This document shows positions 33,307-42,482 of a stretch of DNA of 64,000 nt, piece by piece. The stretch is from an uncultured Lachnospiraceae bacterium (GTDB lineage: Bacteria > Bacillota > Clostridia > Lachnospirales > Lachnospiraceae): positions 4,592 through 68,591 of the forward strand of contig CAJUNR010000008.1 in the NCBI GenBank assembly GCA_910587765.1, written 5' to 3'. Both the position numbers and the translations under genes were made by a program. Below the pieces are notes generated by a model. That model had not been told where the DNA came from. It saw only the letters and a program-made list of their open reading frames with translations, and searched no databases. Within the stretch, counting starts at the first letter, position 1. The number at the start of each line of letters is the position of its first letter.

Positions 33307-35148
33307 TCATCCGCCGGTTTTGAAGCCGTTCTGTGCAAACAGTTCTCCCGGAAACGTCTTTCCCTGCCTGCTGTATTCGTTCTCAATCCCGCTCAGAATA
33401 TGGCGCATCTGCACCCCGCACCCCTCCGAGCGCGCCAGCAGCGCCCCGTGCCAGGCGGCGCTGCGGATGGAAGCGCCGGACAGTTCGAAGCTCTCGGCCA
33501 GCACGGACGCGTCCACTTCCGGGGATACCGGCGTATCCGCCGGAAAAATCTCCTCCCACAGCTCCCGGCGAAGCGCCGCGTCCGGCATGGGAAAATGCAC
33601 CATACAGGAAATTCTTCTGCGGAACGCATCGTCAAAATTCTGCAGCAGGTTGGTCGCCAGAATGGAGACCCCCGCATACTGTTCCATCCGCTGCAGTAAA
33701 TAGGCAGTCTCTCCGTTGGAATACCGGTCCTGAGCATCCGACACTTCGCTCCGTCTTGCAAAAACCGCGTCCGCCTCATCAAAAAACAGAATGCAGTCCA
33801 GTCCTTCCGCCTCGTCAAAGATCCGTCCGATGTTTTTCTGCGTCTCACCGATGTATTTGCTCGTCAACTGCGAGAGGTCCACCCGGTACAGCGGTTTTTT
33901 CAGTTCATGAGCCAGCGCCTGCGCCGCCATCGTCTTGCCGGTGCCGGGCGCCCCATAGAACAGGACGGAGAATCCGTTTCCGTAGGAGAATTTTTCCCCG
34001 AATCCCCACTGTTCCAGCACTTCCTCCCGGACCGCAGCCATCCTGCAGATCCGGATCAGCCTCTCATATTGAAACGCCGGAAGCTTCAGTTCCTCAAGGG
34101 TACGATCCGCCGGGAGCGGACAAAGCACCTCGGAAGCCCTCTCCCGGCAGGCATTCTCCGGATGAAAACAGTCGCAGAGCAGCTCTGCCCGCACCCGCTC
34201 CAGACGCCGCAGACAGACGCCCGCCGGCTCCCGCTCCCGCACCAGCCGCTCCGGAGAAAAGCCCGCCGGCAGAAGCTTTGTCGCCTCTCCCAGCACCTCC
34301 CGCGCCATCCGAAACCGGCATTCCGGTTCCGGTTCCGACAGTTTCTGGTCAAAAATCAGCGTATCCGCATCAAGGTCCAGATCCGATTCCGGCGTGCAGC
34401 CATCCTCCAGCACCGCCGCACAGAACCGAAAACAGCCGCTGACTCTGCGAAGCAGTCTCCGGCCGGCCGTCTCGTCCGCGCATACGCAGACTGCCGCCGC
34501 GTACAGCCGCGCGCAGAGCATACAGTCCTCCAACTCCTCTTTTGTCCCCGCCAGGACCGCTCCTTCCAGAATCAGAACCGCCAGTCCCTCCGCACGGAAC
34601 AATTGTTCGATATAAGTTTTCCGGCCGCTCCCTTTCTTTCCCCGGACACACAGAACGGCCGCTCCTTCCTCCTGTTCCGCATACGCGAGAAATTTTCTGC
34701 CCGTCCGCAGCAGTTCTACCGATCCCCGGAAGCGCCGCTCCCGCGGAAAACGGAGCTCCGCTCCCTCCGGAAGCGCCGGCGGACGGCCGTCAAGCCAGGC
34801 GGACACGACCGGAGAGAGCCTGACCCGGCCTCCTTGCAGGACAGTCCAGTAAGGAAGCGGAGCCACCCCCAGTTCCTCCAGAAAAAGCCGCAGCTCCTCT
34901 TCGCTCCCTCCGCCCGGCCCCTCCAGGCTCCACAGAAGACACAAAAGTATCTTCTCCTCCGGGGCAGGTGAGAGCGCAGACAGCGCCTCCGGCCACGGGT
35001 GGACCGCACCCGTCCGCTCCAGTTCCGCGGACAGTTCTTCCAGCCGGCGGCTCAGAGAGCGAAGGCGCTCTTTTCTGTCCCCGGCATCCTGCAGGCAACG
35101 GGCGCCGGCCTCCCGGATCTGAAGGCCGACCGGATCCGCGCCCTTCAT
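33307..35148 (-). CDS. AAA+ ATPase of the CIS locus (Afp15/Pvc15-like), second copy
   Basis: A 613-aa ATPase. The C-terminal AAA+ domain has Walker A YGAPGTGKT (about 398-406), Walker B CILFFDEAD (about 452-460) and an arginine stretch DDAFRRRISCMV. The N-terminal part has a degenerate P-loop (GKKGSGRKT, about 170-178), so the protein descends from a two-domain ATPase whose first domain is probably inactive. CIS-linked AAA+ proteins are needed for assembly. The start overlaps the preceding gene by 4 nt. It shares its layout with the 726-aa ATPase 2.6 kb upstream. Confidence 0.9.
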   Translation of the reverse strand: MKGADPVGLQIREAGARCLQDAGDRKERLRSLSRRLEELSAELERTGAVHPWPEALSALSPAPEEKILLCLLWSLEGPGGGSEEELRLFLEELGVAPLPYWTVLQGGRVRLSPVVSAWLDGRPPALPEGAELRFPRERRFRGSVELLRTGRKFLAYAEQEEGAAVLCVRGKKGSGRKTYIEQLFRAEGLAVLILEGAVLAGTKEELEDCMLCARLYAAAVCVCADETAGRRLLRRVSGCFRFCAAVLEDGCTPESDLDLDADTLIFDQKLSEPEPECRFRMAREVLGEATKLLPAGFSPERLVREREPAGVCLRRLERVRAELLCDCFHPENACRERASEVLCPLPADRTLEELKLPAFQYERLIRICRMAAVREEVLEQWGFGEKFSYGNGFSVLFYGAPGTGKTMAAQALAHELKKPLYRVDLSQLTSKYIGETQKNIGRIFDEAEGLDCILFFDEADAVFARRSEVSDAQDRYSNGETAYLLQRMEQYAGVSILATNLLQNFDDAFRRRISCMVHFPMPDAALRRELWEEIFPADTPVSPEVDASVLAESFELSGASIRSAAWHGALLARSEGCGVQMRHILSGIENEYSRQGKTFPGELFAQNGFKTGG

Positions 35149-35681
35149 TCTTTCTCTCCCTCTCTCTTTTCAGAGTGCGCCGATTCCGTCAGAACCGACT
35201 TCATATGATCGTAGCCGATTCCCATCTCCAGCACCGCGCTGGCGGCCACGCCCTCATCCAGAGGGAGCTCTGCGGCTCCCATCACCGAAGCCCGGTACTG
35301 CACCATCCGCTCCCCCGTCTCGACCCGGGAACAGTAGAAATGCCCCACCCGCACCCCCTGATTGATCTCATTGATCAGGCTCAGAAGCTCTGATTCTGAA
35401 AGAACTCCGGCGTCCGCCCTCACCTGCGTGTATAAAGACAGGTATTTGACCGTCGCCGGCTCTTCCAGATCCACCAGATGCGCCGTCGCCAGATGAAGTT
35501 TCTCCGCCGCGTTTTCTTCCGTTAAGTCCGCCTGATCCTCCACCGTGGGCAGGCTGATCAGCAGGCTGACCGCCGCCGCATACGGCCCTTTTTCCAGCAC
35601 CTCCGCCGGAATCTCCACACTGTTCAGAAATTCCGCCAGACGCTTCAGTTCCTCTTTTTTCTCTTCCTCTGTGTATGCCAT
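35145..35681 (-). CDS. CIS-associated 178-aa protein, possible YbjN/chaperone-like fold
   Basis: Small acidic protein. The N-terminal half is helical (KKEELKRLAEFLNSVEIPAE). The C-terminal half has the helix-strand pattern LLSLINEINQGVRVGHFYCS, GERMVQYRASVMGAAELP and a final helix EMGIGYDHMKSVL, reminiscent of YbjN and secretion-chaperone domains. That similarity is by eye only. It lies 12 nt after the candidate cargo gene and overlaps the downstream ATPase by 4 nt, so it may be a cargo chaperone or loading factor. Confidence 0.6.
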   Translation of the reverse strand: MAYTEEEKKEELKRLAEFLNSVEIPAEVLEKGPYAAAVSLLISLPTVEDQADLTEENAAEKLHLATAHLVDLEEPATVKYLSLYTQVRADAGVLSESELLSLINEINQGVRVGHFYCSRVETGERMVQYRASVMGAAELPLDEGVAASAVLEMGIGYDHMKSVLTESAHSEKREGEKE

Positions 35682-35693
35682 CGTCTTCTCCTC

Positions 35694-37757
35694 TTATCCC
35701 TGACCGAACGCTCCCGCGAGTCCTTTCTGCAGATTTTTGGCGCTATCGCTTCCGATCAGATCCGACATGGAAGCGTCCAGTCCGCCTCTCAGCAGGCTTT
35801 TTAACTGCCGCACATTCTCTCCCTGACGGATCACGTCTTTTGCGTTTGCCTGCTCCAGCCTGGTGTCATCTGCAAAATGCCGGTCATCCCACACTTCGGA
35901 CGCGCTCACTTCCTTCATCCGGTCCATGATCACCAGCGCCATATCGCTTCTGGTCGTATCCTTATTCGCCTCGGTTCCGATCAGCTTCCGCACGCCGTGA
36001 TAGGCTCCCGTCACCCCCACTCTGCCCGCATCGTAGCCAAGCGACGCCACGTCGATGACCGTGGATGCGCCGATCAGACCGGCGCCCGCCCCGGCTCCGA
36101 CTCCGGTCATGGCCGCGATCTGTCCGGCGAGAGTAAGGCCGGAACTTACCAGTCCGACCGCGCCTTTGATGATTGCCTCCACCTTCAGTATCACCGATTT
36201 GCGCATTCTCTTGTGCGCCTTTTCCGCTTCCCGGAACTTTTCCATCATTTCCAGCGCCTCCATCTGGCGCAGCTTTGTCTTCTCTTCCTTTGATTTCTTC
36301 CCCGGGGCCAGTTTCTTTTCACGGATCCTCTGTCCGAGCCCGTACAGTGCTTCCCGGTACCTGGAATCATTTCTGGAACGCATATCTTTTCTCTGGACAA
36401 TCCGGATTTTGTCCGGATCGTTCTGGGTGGAAAGAGCGACGGTTCTCAGCATTTCCTTCCGTTTGTCGTCCACATCCGCCGCCCGGCTCTGGAACCATTT
36501 TCCGTCGATCGTATAAGCTTCGGCCGCCTGCTCGTCCTTTGTCTTCTCCTGGCTGTACTTTTCCCTTTTCGCCTGCATCCTCTCATAGATCAGATTACGC
36601 TCCCGGCGCATCATCTCCACATGGCAGGAGTCGCTTGCCATATCCCAGGTGTCCATGGCCATCTCAAGACCGCCTTTTAAAATCTCCAGCACCGGTCCCA
36701 GCAGCGGAACCGCCTCGATAAAACCGGACGCGATGCTTGTGGCGTCCCCGAACAACCCCACGATCTGATGCAGGGCGTCTCTTGCCATCTTATGACGCTC
36801 CTGCCCGTCCAGCGTGGGCGCTTCGCTGTTGTTTTCCATCTCTTTCTTCCCGATCTCAACGAAGGTCTGTATCATCTTGATTAGATGCAGGGCGGAATTG
36901 ACCAGCGTACAGGCCATCTTGATCACCGAGACCGCATCTTTTTTTGAAAATTCTCCGGTCTCCTTCTTGCCGTCTTTGACGTCATGTTTGAACGCTTTTT
37001 TGCCTTCCATTTCTTTCGCGGCTTCCATGCTTCCCCCCAGCTCACCCACTTTCTCATTCAGATCCGCGGCTGTACCGAACATTTCCGACGCGCTCTCAAA
37101 TTTATCGGAAAAAGCTTTCAGAAATTCCGCCGGACCGCTGAAGGCCTCCTTGAAGCCGTCCGCGATCTCCCCCGGAATCTCTGATCCTCTGCGCTTGATC
37201 TCCTCCCAGAGCCCGTTAGGCGCCGCCTCCTGTTCCTTATCGGCCTCTGTCTCTTCCGCCCCCTGCGGCCGAAGCGCCCCCACGTCTTCATCCTTCGTAC
37301 GGGCGATCAGCGTCTCCAGAGGCGTCTTCCTCGCCTCGGCGATGTTCTTTTTCGCGTCCGTCAGCTTCTGTTCCCTGCGCTCCTCCCTGCTTTGCTCCGC
37401 TTCCCGCTCCGCCTGCTCCACCCGGGCGTGCGCCTCCCTCAGCTTTCCGTTGCAGAGTCCCAGCTTTTCCGCAAAAGCGGCCTTCTCTGCCTCTCCTGCC
37501 TGAAGCCCCATGCCCTTCTGAACCAGCGTCTCAAAGGCGTCGCTGATCTGCTGAAGCCGCTCCTGATCCCCTGCCGCTTTGCAGGCGTCCGCCTGCAGGC
37601 TCATCTGATCAAACAAGTTCAGGATCTGTCTCAACTGTATCTCGTCCTCCGTCTCCTGCCGGGGCGCCGGACCTCTGCCCTCCTGCTCCTTTTTCGGAGC
37701 TTCCTGCTCTTTCTTACTGCCAAATCCTTTCCTGAGGCTGTCCAATATTTTTCCCAT
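35694..37757 (-). CDS. 687-aa CIS-associated protein, candidate cargo
   Basis: No recognised family. The N-terminal 160 residues are a charged coiled coil (AHARVEQAEREAEQSREERR). The middle has amphipathic and weakly hydrophobic helices (ALHLIKMIQTFVEIGKKEM, IVGLFGDATSIASGFIEAVP). A long Gly/Ala-rich hydrophobic stretch lies near residues 535-595 (IIKGAVGLVSSGLTLAGQIA, TGVGAGAGAGLIGASTVIDV). Hidden hydrophobic helices in a soluble charged protein resemble pore-forming or membrane-inserting toxins. The start at 37757 has GGAGG at 7 nt; the ATG two codons earlier is too close to it. It sits between the two AAA+ ATPases and next to a chaperone-sized gene. Confidence 0.65.
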   Translation of the reverse strand: MGKILDSLRKGFGSKKEQEAPKKEQEGRGPAPRQETEDEIQLRQILNLFDQMSLQADACKAAGDQERLQQISDAFETLVQKGMGLQAGEAEKAAFAEKLGLCNGKLREAHARVEQAEREAEQSREERREQKLTDAKKNIAEARKTPLETLIARTKDEDVGALRPQGAEETEADKEQEAAPNGLWEEIKRRGSEIPGEIADGFKEAFSGPAEFLKAFSDKFESASEMFGTAADLNEKVGELGGSMEAAKEMEGKKAFKHDVKDGKKETGEFSKKDAVSVIKMACTLVNSALHLIKMIQTFVEIGKKEMENNSEAPTLDGQERHKMARDALHQIVGLFGDATSIASGFIEAVPLLGPVLEILKGGLEMAMDTWDMASDSCHVEMMRRERNLIYERMQAKREKYSQEKTKDEQAAEAYTIDGKWFQSRAADVDDKRKEMLRTVALSTQNDPDKIRIVQRKDMRSRNDSRYREALYGLGQRIREKKLAPGKKSKEEKTKLRQMEALEMMEKFREAEKAHKRMRKSVILKVEAIIKGAVGLVSSGLTLAGQIAAMTGVGAGAGAGLIGASTVIDVASLGYDAGRVGVTGAYHGVRKLIGTEANKDTTRSDMALVIMDRMKEVSASEVWDDRHFADDTRLEQANAKDVIRQGENVRQLKSLLRGGLDASMSDLIGSDSAKNLQKGLAGAFGQG

Positions 37758-37759
37758 AC

Positions 37760-39940
37760 TCATCCCTCCTGCATCAGATCATAATACGGTCCAAAATCCG
37801 CCGCGATCAGCGTCTTTCCGGTCTTCGCCATCTCCCGCTTCACGGCAGTCAGCACATGACGCATGCCGACCGGCTTCCGCTCTCCTGCCGCCAGAAACGC
37901 CGCCGCCACCGCCGCATTCTTGATCTGGCTCCCGGAAAACAAATATTCCTGAGCCAGAAATACAAAATCCAGTTCCTCTCTCGGCGCCGCCTCCGGAAAT
38001 ACATTCTGCCAGATCTCCTGCCTGCGCTCCGCATCCGCAGCCGGAAATTCAATGATGAACTGAAACCTTCTTAAAAACGCGTTGTCAAAATTCTGCAAGA
38101 GGTTCGTCGCCAGCACCATGATTCCTTCGTATTCCTCGATCTTCTGCAGCAGATAGGCGGTGCTGGCGTTGGCATATTTGTCATTGGAATCCTTCTGATC
38201 CGTCCTCTGCCCGAACAGCACGTCCGCCTCGTCGAAGAACAGGATGCTCCGGCTCTTCCCGGCCTGTTCAAAGATCGTCCCCAGCTTTTTCTCTGATTCG
38301 CCCACATATTTCGACATCACTCCCGCCATGTCCACCTTGTACAGCTCCAGATCCAGCTCATTCGCCAGCACCTGCGCTCCCATAGTCTTGCCGGTGCCCG
38401 GCGGACCGTAGAAGATCATGGACACCCCCCTCCCGTACGCGAGTTTCTCCTCGAATCCCCAGCAGTGATAAACCTGATGATGACAGCGCACCTGATCGCA
38501 GGCGTCCTTCAGCATCCGTTTCTGCGGGGCGGGGAGCACCAGATCGTCCCACCGGTATTTTGCCGTGATGCAGACGGCGTCCCTGCCCAGCCGGTGATCG
38601 AGCTGATGCCGGCACGCTTCCAGAAGCCAGCTTTTCTCCGGCGGCCCTCCCGCCAGCCGTGCGTGTGCACGGTAGTCCTCCACGCTGTTTTTTACCGCCC
38701 CGGCGGACAGCGCGTATTTGTCCGCCAGATATTCCAGATCCAGCCCTTCCGGACGCTCTTCCTCCTTTAAAAAGGCTTTCCAGAGCAGAAGCCTTTCCTC
38801 TGTGGTCGTCCCCGGTATCCGCAGCTTGAGAATCTTGCGCTCCGGGCTGCGGATCTTCGCGTTCCATTCATAATCCGAGGTAAAATAAAGCTCGCCTTTC
38901 CAGAGCTTCGTCCCCCGCAGCAGCAGTTCCATGCATTCTCTGCTCACCTGATGTTCCTGCTCTTCCTCCGGCGGAATATGGCAGAAGCAGATGGCGGCTC
39001 CTCCCCTCAGAAGCGCCTCCCGGATGAGGGTGAACAGAATCCGAAAGACTTCCGCCGGTTCGCCGGGCAGCTTTCCCGCGTCCGCCAGAAGAAATGCCCT
39101 GTGGTTCTCCCTGCAGAGGGCGGACAGAAGACAGCGTTTCCCCGCGCCCGGCTCACCGCTGACGAACACCGCCTCCGGCCCGCCGTCCGGCCGGCTCCTA
39201 CCCAGAAGCCCCAAGAGAAGCCGCCTGTGAATCAGCAGCGTTTCTTCCTGTGGATATCCGTACTGCACCAGCATCTCCAGCCGCGGGTCCGCGGATGCGG
39301 GATCTTCCAGATAGGATACGATCCTGTGGTCCAGTTTCAGCTCCTGCTCCAGATACCCTTCCGCAGGCAGGACGTCGTCCCGCCTGCCAAGATCGTACAG
39401 TCCGCAGAAGAAAAAGGAAAGAATCCTCCGGCGTCTGATGCAGCGGCTGCGGCGCAGCAGCCGTTCCTCCTGAGAGAAGGTACAGGTCCGGATGCACAGA
39501 TCCATGGTAGGGAGCCGCACTCCGCTTTTCTCGTTCAGCAGGGAAAAGAGAAGGCCCAGATCATGGTCGGCTTCCGCCGCCCAGGAGAGAATCACCATAT
39601 AAGCTTCCAGATCGTCCAGACCGAACGCATGGAACACATATTCCATGGGAATGATAACGCCGCCGCGCATCGTATCGCGCCCCGCCCTGCGCACGGTCAG
39701 AAGCTCCTGGTAGCCTTCCTCCATCTGCTCCTTCGCTTTTCGGGCAAACGGCCTTCCGGCGAAAAGCTGCTCCAGCTCCTCCCGGCTCATGATCGTTCCC
39801 CCGGCCCGGTGCAGGATCCCACTCTCCGATACGGACAGAACTTCCCGTCCGTAAACCCCCAGTATTCTGCGGACACAGTCCAGCAGAGCCGCCTGGTATT
39901 CTTCGGCGCTGCAAAACCGTCCTCCTGCTGTTTCTCTCAT
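37760..39940 (-). CDS. AAA+ ATPase of the CIS locus, two-domain
   Basis: A 726-aa ATPase. An N-terminal winged-helix-like region is followed by a first P-loop (SGEPGAGKR, about 261-269) without a clear Walker B. A complete AAA+ domain comes next: Walker A YGPPGTGKT (about 511-519), Walker B SILFFDEAD (about 565-573) and the arginine-finger region NAFLRRFQFII. The closest relatives are the AAA+ proteins encoded in extracellular CIS clusters. Its start overlaps the stop of the upstream gene (TGATG); a GTG 3 nt earlier is an alternative. Having two such ATPases in one locus is unusual. Confidence 0.9.
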   Translation of the reverse strand: MRETAGGRFCSAEEYQAALLDCVRRILGVYGREVLSVSESGILHRAGGTIMSREELEQLFAGRPFARKAKEQMEEGYQELLTVRRAGRDTMRGGVIIPMEYVFHAFGLDDLEAYMVILSWAAEADHDLGLLFSLLNEKSGVRLPTMDLCIRTCTFSQEERLLRRSRCIRRRRILSFFFCGLYDLGRRDDVLPAEGYLEQELKLDHRIVSYLEDPASADPRLEMLVQYGYPQEETLLIHRRLLLGLLGRSRPDGGPEAVFVSGEPGAGKRCLLSALCRENHRAFLLADAGKLPGEPAEVFRILFTLIREALLRGGAAICFCHIPPEEEQEHQVSRECMELLLRGTKLWKGELYFTSDYEWNAKIRSPERKILKLRIPGTTTEERLLLWKAFLKEEERPEGLDLEYLADKYALSAGAVKNSVEDYRAHARLAGGPPEKSWLLEACRHQLDHRLGRDAVCITAKYRWDDLVLPAPQKRMLKDACDQVRCHHQVYHCWGFEEKLAYGRGVSMIFYGPPGTGKTMGAQVLANELDLELYKVDMAGVMSKYVGESEKKLGTIFEQAGKSRSILFFDEADVLFGQRTDQKDSNDKYANASTAYLLQKIEEYEGIMVLATNLLQNFDNAFLRRFQFIIEFPAADAERRQEIWQNVFPEAAPREELDFVFLAQEYLFSGSQIKNAAVAAAFLAAGERKPVGMRHVLTAVKREMAKTGKTLIAADFGPYYDLMQEG

Positions 39941-40806
39941 CACTTCTCATCCTCCGCCGCGTCTTCCGCCGCATCCGCGCGTGCCAGAGCCTGATCGCGG
40001 GCTCTTTTCCGTCCCCGGTAATACGCTTCGATCTCTGTCCTCTGATAACGGTACGCGTAGTTGGCGCCGGTCAGAAACCGTCTGGACTCGCCTTCCTTCA
40101 CCGCCAGCACCGCCTGCAGCAGATGTTCCAGAATCAGATCCCGGACGCCTTCTTTCCGAAGCCTCAGAAGCTGCTCCCTGCGCATCCTTCGTTCCTGCTC
40201 CTGTTCCGCCGTTTCCTGAGACTGCGGCGGAAGAACCTGCAGGCTGCGCACCGTCTCCTGCCTTGCCCGCGCCGCCGCTCTCAGACGCTCCAGCTCTTCC
40301 CTCTCTTCCTCCCGGGAGAAGAAGGGAAGAAGCTTTCCGGCCGCCTCCATCTCTCTGCGCTCTGTATACGCCTTCAGAAAACCTCCCGTCCACGGCCGGT
40401 TCTTCCTTCTCTCGATCAGCACCGCGGCCATCTCCCGGCGTCCGGAGACGTAAGCCCGGCTCTCCCCCTGCCTTTTGAAAAGCGCCTTCTGCCCCGGCGC
40501 GCTCATCTCCTTCTGGCAGCGGCCCGCCGCCGTATCGTATCTGGAAGTTTTCATATGAGCGAACAGAAAGAGTTTCTCCCGCTGCGGATCGTAGCCCACC
40601 TGCACGACGCCGAACATATTTTCCCGCTTCCAGAGACGGTCCTTTCCGAAAAAATGTTCCGCCGCCGGATATTCCTGATAGCCTTCGATCCTTTGATGGC
40701 CGGAAAAGGGCTCTGTCTGCACATGGCTCACCGTCCTCAGCCGGTCATACGTCTCGCGGGCCTCTTTCAGTTTCTGTTCCGCAAATTTCTGTTCTGTCTC
40801 TCTCAT
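39940..40806 (-). CDS. CIS-associated protein of unknown function, 288 aa
   Basis: Soluble, highly charged protein. Residues 1-35 are a helix (EQKFAEQKLKEARETYDRLR). The middle (about 60-140) has short strands (MFGVVQVGYDPQREKLFLFA, MAAVLIERRKNRPWTGGF). Residues 150-230 form a long coiled coil (EEEREELERLRAAARARQET, EQEQERRMRREQLLRLRKEG). No family recognised. It is coupled to the downstream ATPase by a TGATG overlap and follows the PP2C-like gene by 18 nt. Confidence 0.65.
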   Translation of the reverse strand: MRETEQKFAEQKLKEARETYDRLRTVSHVQTEPFSGHQRIEGYQEYPAAEHFFGKDRLWKRENMFGVVQVGYDPQREKLFLFAHMKTSRYDTAAGRCQKEMSAPGQKALFKRQGESRAYVSGRREMAAVLIERRKNRPWTGGFLKAYTERREMEAAGKLLPFFSREEEREELERLRAAARARQETVRSLQVLPPQSQETAEQEQERRMRREQLLRLRKEGVRDLILEHLLQAVLAVKEGESRRFLTGANYAYRYQRTEIEAYYRGRKRARDQALARADAAEDAAEDEK

Positions 40807-40824
40807 CCTGCCTCCGCTCTCCTG

Positions 40825-42468
40825 TCAGCCGAAGAAACGGAAGAGAAGCATGGCGATGTCCTGCCGGCGGACGACGCCTCCCAGAAAGTCTTCCACATCT
40901 CCTGTCATAATCCTGCAGATCCCGTCCAGTGCATACTCTTCCTTCACCGCCTGATCCAGCCGCATCTGCATATGCTCTGCGCTGTACTGCACATGCCCGC
41001 CGTTCTCCGCTTCCGCCAGCCCTTTCGTGTAGAGGAACAACAGATCCCCCTGTACAAGCGGTATGGACTGCTGCCAGTACGGTACGCCTGCCATACTCCC
41101 AAGCATGAAACAGTTTTTCGCCGGAAGCGGCGCAAAATCCTTTCCCGCGCGCTTTACCAGCGGAACACTGTGCCCCGCGTTTACATAGGTGAGTACTCCC
41201 GTGGTCAGATCGACGATGCCGAGAAAGGCTGTGGTCGTCATGCCTTCGCTGCTCTCGCTGAGCTGATTGTTCGTCTCCGCCAGCACCTTGTCCGGACTGT
41301 AGCCAAGCTGGGCGTGGTTCTTGATCAGCGTCTTGGTGATGACCATGAGAAGCGCCGCCGGAATCCCCCGGCCCTTGATCTCGCCGATGACCAGCGCCAG
41401 ATGAGTCTGGTCCACCAGAAACAGGTCATAGAAGCTTCCGCCCATCTCCTGCGCCACCTGAAGGCTGGCATAGATGTCGAACTCCGTCCGCTCCGGGAAA
41501 GCCGGAAAGATCCGGGGGAGCATACTGGACTGAATCCCGGTCGCCACATTGAGCTCCGCGCTGATCCGCTCTCTGTCGGCCGCCACCTTCTTCAGGTTGC
41601 CCATGTACTCCACCAGCTCGGCCGTCATCTCCTTGAGGCTCTCGCTTAAAAACTGGATCTCGTCTCCGGTGTCCGCATGGGGATCCCGGAAAACAAGCTG
41701 CGACGGCTCCAGGCTGCCGCTGCTCTGCCGGACGAAATCCTCCGCGCTGTCGGCCATCCGGATCACCGGAAGTACCACGCTCTTTTTCAGCACCCGCAGG
41801 AACAAAAAGAGGAAGATACCGCCGATGCACAGGGTGCCTGTGATCACATACAGCAGATACTGATAAAGCCGCCTGTAGATCTCGTCCATGCGGATGTCCA
41901 CGCCGATCAGCGCCTGCGGCCGGCCGTCCTCCCCGCACACCGGACAGAGTCCGGTGAGCACATAATCAAATTCTTCCGTACTGTTGGGAATATAGAGGAT
42001 CTCCCGTTTTCCCTCCATGGCGGGCAGGAAATGCTCGGATACTTTCAGAGGAAAGCCCTCTCCGGAGAGGTCGCCCAGCGAATCAATGTCCGTGAAAAGC
42101 TCCCGCTCTTCCTCCGTCACCGCGTTCCACACGTACATGGCGTTGTCGACCACGCCGTCGTTTAGCGGCCGGATTACATAGATGAACTCCACCTGAGACC
42201 GGCTTTTGAGATTGTCAAGTTCCTTCTGCGTCTTTTCATACTGCCTGCTTTTCTCTCCGCTCCCGATGCAGCGCATCATATCCTCCACCTGAATCGTACC
42301 CTCGGCAAGGCTGAGGATCGTGCGGATGTACAGCCGGTACTGTTCGAGGATATTGTGATAATACGTATAAAAGCCCATCACTCCGAGCGTCACGCTGATC
42401 GTCAGCGCGAAGACCGTGCAGATGGCCGCCATTTTCCGGCTGAGTTTTTTCTTCGTCCGTTTTTTCAT
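40825..42468 (-). CDS. membrane SpoIIE/PP2C-like protein with HAMP domain, probably inactive
   Basis: A 547-aa protein laid out like an RsbU-type sensor phosphatase: helix 1 (about 12-34), an extracytoplasmic sensor of 165 residues, helix 2 (about 203-226), a HAMP-like linker and a C-terminal SpoIIE/PP2C domain (about 320-545). Active members have GGDxxD, GD(V/I)xGHG, YTDG and DDxT for metal binding. Here these read GGSFYD (Ser 345), GEIKGRG (Glu 363), YTKG (Lys 482) and RQDIA. At least three ligands are replaced, so phosphatase activity is unlikely and a binding or scaffold role is inferred. The start at 42468 has AGGAG upstream; an ATG 18 nt earlier overlaps the preceding gene. Confidence 0.85.
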   Translation of the reverse strand: MKKRTKKKLSRKMAAICTVFALTISVTLGVMGFYTYYHNILEQYRLYIRTILSLAEGTIQVEDMMRCIGSGEKSRQYEKTQKELDNLKSRSQVEFIYVIRPLNDGVVDNAMYVWNAVTEEERELFTDIDSLGDLSGEGFPLKVSEHFLPAMEGKREILYIPNSTEEFDYVLTGLCPVCGEDGRPQALIGVDIRMDEIYRRLYQYLLYVITGTLCIGGIFLFLFLRVLKKSVVLPVIRMADSAEDFVRQSSGSLEPSQLVFRDPHADTGDEIQFLSESLKEMTAELVEYMGNLKKVAADRERISAELNVATGIQSSMLPRIFPAFPERTEFDIYASLQVAQEMGGSFYDLFLVDQTHLALVIGEIKGRGIPAALLMVITKTLIKNHAQLGYSPDKVLAETNNQLSESSEGMTTTAFLGIVDLTTGVLTYVNAGHSVPLVKRAGKDFAPLPAKNCFMLGSMAGVPYWQQSIPLVQGDLLFLYTKGLAEAENGGHVQYSAEHMQMRLDQAVKEEYALDGICRIMTGDVEDFLGGVVRRQDIAMLLFRFFG

Positions 42469-42482
42469 ACCGCCCTCTCCTG

